From: Phorcus lineatus
Taxonomy: Eukaryota > Mollusca > Gastropoda > Trochida > Trochidae
NCBI GenBank assembly: GCA_921293015.1
Contig: OV121092.1
Span: 46,027,064 to 46,091,063, forward strand
DNA: 64,000 bases
Direction: 5' to 3'
How positions within the stretch are numbered: the first letter of the stretch is position 1; each line of letters begins with the position of its first letter. This document shows positions 12,701-21,700 of the stretch, piece after piece. A model generated the notes under the pieces. The model was not told the origin of the DNA and searched no databases. It worked only from the letters and a program-made list of their open reading frames with translations. The position numbers and the translations under genes are program-made.

Positions 12701-15700
12701 CATATTCTTTATGTATTATAAAGATAGATTTTTACCTAAGAAAGTGTGTAAGCAACGAGAACTTTCGTATTACCTGAGCAAGAATGAGGGTTATACACAA
12801 ATTTGTAAAGTGATATATGTCACACTTCAAAGTGTCATAATTTCTTTATTAACACTTTTATTCCAATTAAATCGCATGGAAATACTCAGAAGCTACCTGC
12901 TTCCCTTACCCTCCTGTTACAGTGATGTCACAATCGTTTTATTACATCACAGACAACAAAACATGTAACTCGCACTTATACAATTGTTGTTAGGTGAAAA
13001 TGATATGTTCACATGTGCTCATATTGAAATTATGTCACTACTTATGTTTCACCCTATTGGTAATAATATAGATATGGATACTTGCATGTGCTTTAACTGC
13101 TTTACCCTGAGTTCTTAATTTTCAAATTAGTTTTTCAATTTAATCTCAGGGCTGGTTCAGTTAATGGGCTTGCTTTGAAATAGCAAAATAATTCAGTAAT
13201 ATTTTTAACATGTTATTTCATCATATCCATCGACATTTTAGGGTTTCACTAACATTTAAAACTGACAAAGTTTCCAAAACTACTAAAATACTTCAATTCT
13301 TTTTGTTCAAGCCATGATTTTTAATTTGAAGTGTGAAAAACATCTAGACCATTGATTCAAAGCATCGTAACAATTTAAACAATGATCACAAGTCTTATTA
13401 TAAACTAACAACTCGTACCTGCTGACCAAAGTTTAAGCATCTTGTCCCATGAGCCTGTGCAGAACTGAAAATAATGAGAATATTAAGGTTAAAAAAAACA
13501 GATCATGGACACTTAAAATTTGCTTAGTTTTGTTAGGATAAGAGACCTCAACAGTTATACATAAAAAAAAAATTCTGTCCTCAAATGAAAACATTGAGAC
13601 CAAGAACCTCTTACAAATCTATTGCATCTCATTATACCATTTCTTAACAATTCTGGCCCTAATTTCACATACCTCATACTTTTATAAGAACCGCTAAACC
13701 CGTGTTACAGTAGTAACTATAACTTTAGTCTAATTGAGCTGTGTGTAAACTGAATCCAAGCCCTAATTTGTTACTTGTGTGTTAACCCCCTTGACAGTCC
13801 TCTTGTGGCATTTTTTACAGAACCGAAATTCAAGTAAATATTCCAGTTTATAACATGTATGTTATTAGTGCATGATTAAAGCATTACCCAGTTGAAACAT
13901 GTTACTGAGGGTAACATTTTGGTTGATTGAGATTAGACAACTAGATGTATAAGAGCGCGCACTTGGTAAAATAAAACAAGAATGAGAAGTGAAGACTTCT
14001 TCTACCTTCTCCTTCGACTCATTGACAGCGATACAATCAACACTGCCGGCATGGCCCCGGCAGCTGCACACACAATCCACTTCATTCCGGCTACGTTGCC
14101 ACACCCACAATAAGATTGTCTGGTCATGTGACCCCGTCAGGAAACTACTCGTCTCGTCATCTGGAAAAAGGAAACTTGGCAATAGTTCAGTCCTATCCTT
14201 ACAGTTTTGATCTTCTTGTGTTCTGGGCTATTCTAACAATTTATGATACAACAAATGGCTTTTTATCATAATTCTCACATTTAAATCCTGATAGATGTTG
14301 TAAATAGTTATATAATTTTACTATATAATCTGTACATCCTAATATCTTCAACTAATATCTTCAATTGGTTGGATGATTTTTGTCAGTATATTTTTGGTAT
14401 TGCGGGCCTATTCTTGATCTAAATTGTAATTCTATTTTTAAAAAATAGAGCCATGGGCTCTGTAGCTCATCAGACTTTTGATAGAAATAGGTGTTGTGGT
14501 TTAGACCATGGGGTCATGGGCAGTGTAGGAAAGATAGCCTGTCCCAACGTCAGAGTTATTCACAATCAAATAAAAAAGGCCCATTGCCCATTTGGGGTCA
14601 AGGGGTCACCGAACCTACAATTCAGAATCCCCATTGTCCAAGGAGTCTACACACAACTATTAAGCTATCAAGACCTTTTGGAACTGGAGAAGAAGATGAA
14701 AGTAGGATTTTAAGGTTTTGACCCCTGTGACCCCATTTGGGGTCATGGGGTCACCAAACCTACAATTTAGAATCCCCAGTGTCCAAGGAGTCTTCACACA
14801 ATTTTTCAGCTCTCTAGACCTTTTGGAACTAGGGAAAAAGATGAAATTAGGTTTTTTAGATTTTGACCCCTGTGACCCCATTTGGGGTCATGGGGTCACC
14901 AAACCTACAATTTAGAATCCCCGTTGGCCAAGGAGTCTACACACAACTATTCAGCTCTCTGGACCTTTTGGAACTAGGGAAAAAGATTAAATTAGGTTTT
15001 TTAGGTGTTGACCCCTGTGACCCCATTTGGGGTCATGGGGTTACCAAACCTACGATTTAGAATCCCCGTTGGCCAAGGAGTCTACACACAACTTTTCAGC
15101 TCTCTGGACCTTTTGGAACTGGAGAAGAAGATGAAAATAGGTTTTTCATGTTTTGACCCCTGTGACCCCATTTGGGGTCATGGGGTCACCAAACCTACAA
15201 TTTAGAATCTCCAGTGCCCAAGGAGTCTACACACAACTATTCAGCTCTCTGGACCTTTTGGAACTAAGGAAAAAGATGAAAATAGGTTTTTCATGTTTTG
15301 ACCCCTGTGACCCCATTTGGGGTCATGGGGTCACGAAATCTACAATTTAGAATCCCCATTTGCCAAGGAGTATGCACATAAAATTTCAGCTCTCTAGAGT
15401 CATTGGTTCTGGAGAAGAAGTCGAAAAAGTGAAAAGTTTACGGATGGACGGACGGATGGACGGACGGATGGACGGACGCCGGACGCCTTGCCATGCCATA
15501 AGCCCATCGGGTCTTTCAGACCTGATGAGCTAAAAATCAATGTAGAATAAAACATAAAGTTCTGATAACATAAACACATTTTTTTAAAGTTAGTGACAAA
15601 TTCAAACATTATACTTTCATACTGACTAATCTAACCCTTTCACCCCTCAGAAACAAATGTTTTCGAGCCTGATTTCAAGCATGATGGGGTGAAGGGTTAA

Positions 15701-18700
15701 ATTATCATTAAAGAAATCACCAACCTTCTGTTACCCAGGATACAGATTTTACTGGAGCAGTGTGACCAGGAATCGTCATCAGGGAATCTCCTGTTGTTGA
15801 CCATAACCTGGCAGTGTTGTCATAGCAACCAGACAATATACTGAAAAGGGGAAATATATATGAGATGATGTTAGTTAATATGAACAGCATTTATCTTAAC
15901 AAGACAGGTTTTGGAGATTTTAGAGCAACTACAAATTCAATTCAAATAATGCCTTACTCGGACATAAATACCCTTATAATGCAGGGTGGCACAGTAGGAG
16001 CCTTACTCCGACATAAATACCCTGATATAGCAGGGTGGCACAGTAGGAGCCTTACCTAAACATAAATACCCTTATATAGCAGGGTGGCACAGTAGGAACC
16101 TTATCCAGACATAAATACCCTTATATAGCAGGGTGGCACAGTAGGAGCCTTACTCGGACATAAATACCCTGATATAGCAGGGTGGCACAGTAGGAGCCTT
16201 ACTTAAACATAAATACCCATATATAGCAGGGTGCCACATAAGGAGCCTTACTCGGACATAAATACCCTTATATAGCAGGGTGGCACAGTAGGAGCCTTAC
16301 TCGGACATAAATACCCTTATATAGCAGGGTGGCACAGTAGGAGCCTTACTCAGACATAAATACCCTGATATAGCAGGGTGGCACTGTAGGAGCCTTACTC
16401 GGACATAAATACCCTGATATAGCAGGGTGGCACAGTAGGAACCTTACTCGGACATAAATACCCTTAGATAGCAGGGTGGCACAGTAGGAGCCTTACTCGG
16501 ACATAAATACCCTGATATAGCAGGGTGGCACAGTAGGAACCTTACTCGGACATAAATACCCTGATATAGCAGGGTGGCACAGTAGGAGCCTTACTCAGAC
16601 ATAAATACCCTGATATAGCAGGGTGGCACAGTAGGAGCCTTACTCGGACATAAATACCCTTATATAGCAGGGTGGCACAGTAGGAGCCTTACCTAAACAT
16701 AAATACCCTGATATAGCAGGGTGGCACAGTAGGAACCTTATCCAGACATAAATACCCTTATATAGCAGGGTGGCACAGTAGGAGCCTTACTCGGACATAA
16801 ATACCCTGATATAGCAGGGTGGCACAGTAGGAGCCTTACTTAAACATAAATACCCATATATAGCAGGGTGCCACATAAGGAGCCTTACTCGGACATAAAT
16901 ACCCTTATATAGCAGGGTGGCACAGTAGGAGCCTTACCTAAACATAAATACCCTTATATAGCAGGGTGGCACAGTAGGAACCTTATCCAGACATAAATAC
17001 CCTTATACAGCAGGGTGGCACAGTAGGAGCCTTACTCGGACATAAATACCCTGATATAGCAGGGTGGCACAGTAGGAGCCTTACTTAAACATAAATACCC
17101 ATATATAGTAGGGTGCCACATAAGGAGCCTTACTTGGAGATATATACCCTGATATTGCAGGAAGGCACAGTAGGAACCTTACTCGGACATAAATACCCTT
17201 AGATAGCAGGGTGGCACAGTAGGAGCCTTATCCAGACATAAATACCCTGATATAGCAGGGTGGCACAGTAGGATCCTTACTCGGACATAAATACCCTTAG
17301 ATAGCAGGGTGGCACAGTAGGAGCCTTACTTAAACATAAATACCCATATATAGCAGGGTGCCACATAAGGAGCCTTACTTGGACATATATACCCTGATAT
17401 AGCAGGGTGGCACAGTAGGAGCCTTACTTAAACATAAATACCCATATATAGTAGGGTGCCACGTAAGGAGCCTTACTTGGAGATATATACCCTGATATAG
17501 CAGGGTGGCACAGTAGGAACCTTACTCGGACATAAATACCCTTAGATAGCAGGGTGGCACAGTAGGAGCCTTATCCAGACATAAATACCCTTATATAGCA
17601 GGGTGGCACAGTAGGAACCTTACTCGGACATAAATACCCTTAGATAGCAGGGTGGCACAGTAGGAGCCTGACTTAAACATAAATACCCATATATAGTAGG
17701 GTGCCACATAAGGAGCCTTACTTGGAGATATATACCCTGATATAGCAGGGTGGCACAGTAGGAGCCTTACTCGGACATAAATACCCTTAGATAGCAGGGT
17801 GGCACAGTAGGAGCCTTACTTAAACATAAATACCCTGATATTGCAGGGTGGCACAGTAGGAGCCTTACTCGGACATAAATACCCTTAGATAGCAGGGTGG
17901 CACAGTAGGAGCCTTACTTAAACATAAATACCCATATATAGCAGGGTGGCACAGTAGGAGCCTTACTCGGACATAAATACCCTTAGATAGCAGGGTGGCA
18001 CAGTAGCTATTTCTCCTTCCAGGCTGGTTTCTCATACTGTTTCTTCAAATGTTACATTTGGGGAGAGATTTTCTTTGGCTATGAATTACAGTAAAGTAAG
18101 TGATGACTTTCAGAAAATATGTGGGTAACTAACCGAATTCATCCCATCAAATTATCCATCAAGAACAAATGAAGTTGTTAAGACTCTGGAAGGAACAATG
18201 AAAACAAGACCTGATTGGTCAGTGAATGGTATGATACGTACTATTTCCCCCTGGCCTGAAGACAGCTAACCCAATCATCATGGAGGAGAGAATTTTCTGG
18301 TTTTGGTGCAGCCTGGCGCTCTACATACTCAATTTCAATCACATCTTCCTGCAAGTATAAAGTGATAATTAACAGTTAACAATAGATACTAAATACTCTC
18401 TTCAAATTATAGAAACCCTTAAGCTAGTAATGTAGGAACACATAACTCTATGAAGTACTTTGCCTGCAATAAATGGCTGTTTCTACTAAAGCTTAACATC
18501 TGATCATCCAGCTTCATCAGCATATTTGTATCTGCAGAGCTTCAATACCCTGATATATAGCAGGACATATGCCTTGTATCGCTTTATATATAACCAGCCA
18601 ATGAAATGACTTGCAAGTAGCAATAACGGCCATATCCAGAGAATGACACCCTTTAGTCGAGATGTTTGCTCTTTGCTATATTTCATTGGCTAAAAAATTA

Positions 18701-21700
18701 CATGCCAAACATATAAAAAATGTGAGATGGTGCTGGAACTCTGCCGATAAAAAATATGCTGAGTTTGCAGAATGAGCAGTGCTTTCAGACAAGCTTTGTG
18801 ACTTGAGTTGAAGTGTTTCCAAACAAGATACCAAGGATAGTTCATAGTTTCAAATATTTAAGAATACAGAAAAATATTTTAAAGATACATTGAACTTACA
18901 TACTTACTGCCTGAGGTTCAAGTATTGATCATATTATCATTATCCAGAGCTACAGATAACTTTTTGTCTAATTGAGTAATGTACTCCTTCATAAAATTTT
19001 AATTGGGTATTTTCCTTTTCATTTGAGTAACCAAAATATCTGTACTCCTCAAAGTCAGATCAATTGAGTATTTTACGGATTTTACATTTCTTTATTAGTA
19101 TATATATATATCAGTAACTGAGTTTACATACTTGACAAAAAAGTTAGGGATATTACATTTTGTAATTGATTCTTTATCAAATATAACATTATTCATACTT
19201 TCAATTACAAATACATCTGTTTTTACACATGGTTGATATTTTATCACTGTGACAATTATAAATAATACAAATATTCATAAATTCCAGAAATGTAAATATC
19301 CCCAACTATTTGTGACCAGTATACATTTTTGGCATCACTCATCACTGCTGTTATTTCACCATGTTTTTACTTTTTAAAAAGATTGTCATCTTTCTATTAA
19401 AGACAAATTACAAGAGGACGCCATATTTCAACAAATACGTAAAGGCCAAGTTCGAGTGGTAACAATAGTCTCAATATTGGGAGTACTGCAGTTTAGTTAT
19501 AATTATCACCAACCCTTACGCTAGACAAACTAACCCTAAGAGATTGTCGTGAAGGATCAAGCGTTAAATATGATAGTCTACAGATATCTTAGGGCCAAAG
19601 AATACAGTGTAACTTAAATCCAAGGGATAATTAGCATGAATAATAACGCAGTCAACTGTAGGTAAAAATAGTCATACTATTTTCACCACTCGAACTTGGC
19701 CTTAGTCACATGGTAATAAACTCCTAACTGTGCCGTTAATCAAGTCATGTTTGCTGTATAGGCATCACTTTCGCGTAACTGACACTGCCTGAGAGTAAGA
19801 CGTTTTAATGTTGACGATTGCTGTTCTAAAAATAGATGAGAGGATGATATCGGCTCTGAAAATTTCGGGCAATAAATAACAAGTACGCAAGTTTGGACTC
19901 TTAATTGCTTTGTGTACGCATGATGATGGGAGTTGTTTGAGTTTTTGAAAAATTGTTAGCGTACTTGTACGCAATAAACTTCAAATGAATTGGGTTTTCA
20001 CAAAATTATTTGCGTAAATTACGCAAGTACGCAGCTTATCTGTAGCTCTGATTATCACAGTAATGGTATGAGATAATCTACCAAAATGTGGAATACGATG
20101 AACAAAGAAATCAAACAAATCTTTTCCCACTGCATAGTCTGAAATGGCCTTCCAACTATTCAAACCTTAGTGAAACTCCATTAATGAGCTTAGCAATAAT
20201 TTAGAGGACTATGACAATGAAACTGCTTACCGTTGACACGCCTCTTTGTTCCAGATGCTCTGTAAGTGTCTCGTGAATGAATTCCCCGTTGATGAGGAAA
20301 TCAAACTCAACTCCACTGTCCTCTTTATTAACTAAAACAAAGAATTCTCAAAATTATTATCTAATAATATACCAAATAGTTTTAAATGAAATTTCTTTTT
20401 AAAAATTCATATAAAATTTCTTAAGTTCTAAAGCTGTTCATTAAAAAATAAATATTCTTACAGTATGTATGTAAACTGGGAAAGATTATTATCTTAAAAG
20501 GAGAACTATCATGGCCCTGCTTTATTGATTTTTATAGTCAAACGAGAAGATGTATTCACAGAAAATATCAAACTATAGAATTAGTAAATTAATTGACATT
20601 TTGAGAAAAATCTTATCTAATTGAAAGGTAATGCAGAAAATTTCTCAAAAGTCCCATTTACTAAGATAGTTTTCTTTTTCAACAATTCAAATCAATTTAA
20701 TCTTTAAAAATGCATTACAGCAGTATAAATGTCACATAAAGTCACACCATTTAGGAGTCCATTTATTAAGGAGTTGAGTTCAGGTGGGCCAACACTAGAT
20801 GGCACTGAAAATGGTGAATCGGGAACAGAGTATCTGAAACAAAATTTAATTTGATAAACAATGTGTGAAACCATTCTGACAGTACACCTTATGTTTAAAG
20901 ACAATCAAAATCCACGTACGTCCAATATTGACGATGGAATTGAGGCAACCGGATTTTCATCAAGTACTATTTGTATGACTATATACCCTCGTGTTACCTG
21001 TTTCCATGGTATTAAGAAATACACTTCTATGAGTGTTAAAATGATTTTGTTTAATGATAAACATCCTGAAAACCTCTAAGTGATAGAGTACATATTTTCC
21101 AACTATTTAAACATGTTAAAGTTAGATAATCAATTGGTTTATTCTTTTATTAAATCGGTACTTAAAAAAACAGATGCCAATTTTTACCAATTTATTTGGT
21201 GTCACCTGTTTTCATGGTATTTCTATAAAATCAAATTATGACAATACAACATATGCTACAACTTCACTTTTTACTTTTAAACACAGATTGATAGTGTACA
21301 ACAGAATTTAAATTGATGTTGCCATGTGCTAAAAACACTTTCAGGGTCATTGAAATTACTTTGTTTTAACAAATATTTAGCATAATATGTTTTATTTATT
21401 GTAAAGTAACAAAAATCATTAAGCTGCTTAGGATATTTTAGAGTTAGAAAATCTTCTAGTGACCAAATACTTTGCATTTTATGTACTTAAGGATTTAATA
21501 TGAGCAAGAAAAACAAATTTAACTGTTCAGGCAATAAATTGCTCTCATTGGACCAGAAATCATACAAAATAGCCCAAAACATAAGAATTAACCTCTCTAT
21601 AATTCCATATATCTACCAATAGAACAGTTATTATACTCAAAAATTAGGTGATTCAGGATAAGAATAACATTGGTTAACTGGAAAACATTGTTTTTGAAAA

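Noticed and set aside
12711..12968. 85-codon plus-strand frame in WDR12 intron 7
   Set aside because: It lies in a dispersed R1-family repeat whose other copies do not keep the frame open.
14453..15350. Series of about 65-codon frames starting [11 protein letters not shown]
   Set aside because: Each is one 145-bp repeat unit read to the next stop. 145 bp shifts the frame every unit, so they cannot form one protein; the same holds for the minus-strand set at 33946-35240.
15631..15700. Hairpin TAACCCTTTCACCCC / GGGGTGAAGGGTTAA near WDR12 exon 5, first thought to be a terminator
   Set aside because: It is inside an intron of a eukaryotic gene with no T-run logic, so a terminator role has no support; it is a short inverted repeat.
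20995..21010. Short ATG exon METG with donor for WDR12 exon 1 on the minus strand
   Set aside because: The real first exon with the expected FFTKQ sequence and a perfect Kozak context was found at 22997-23049.
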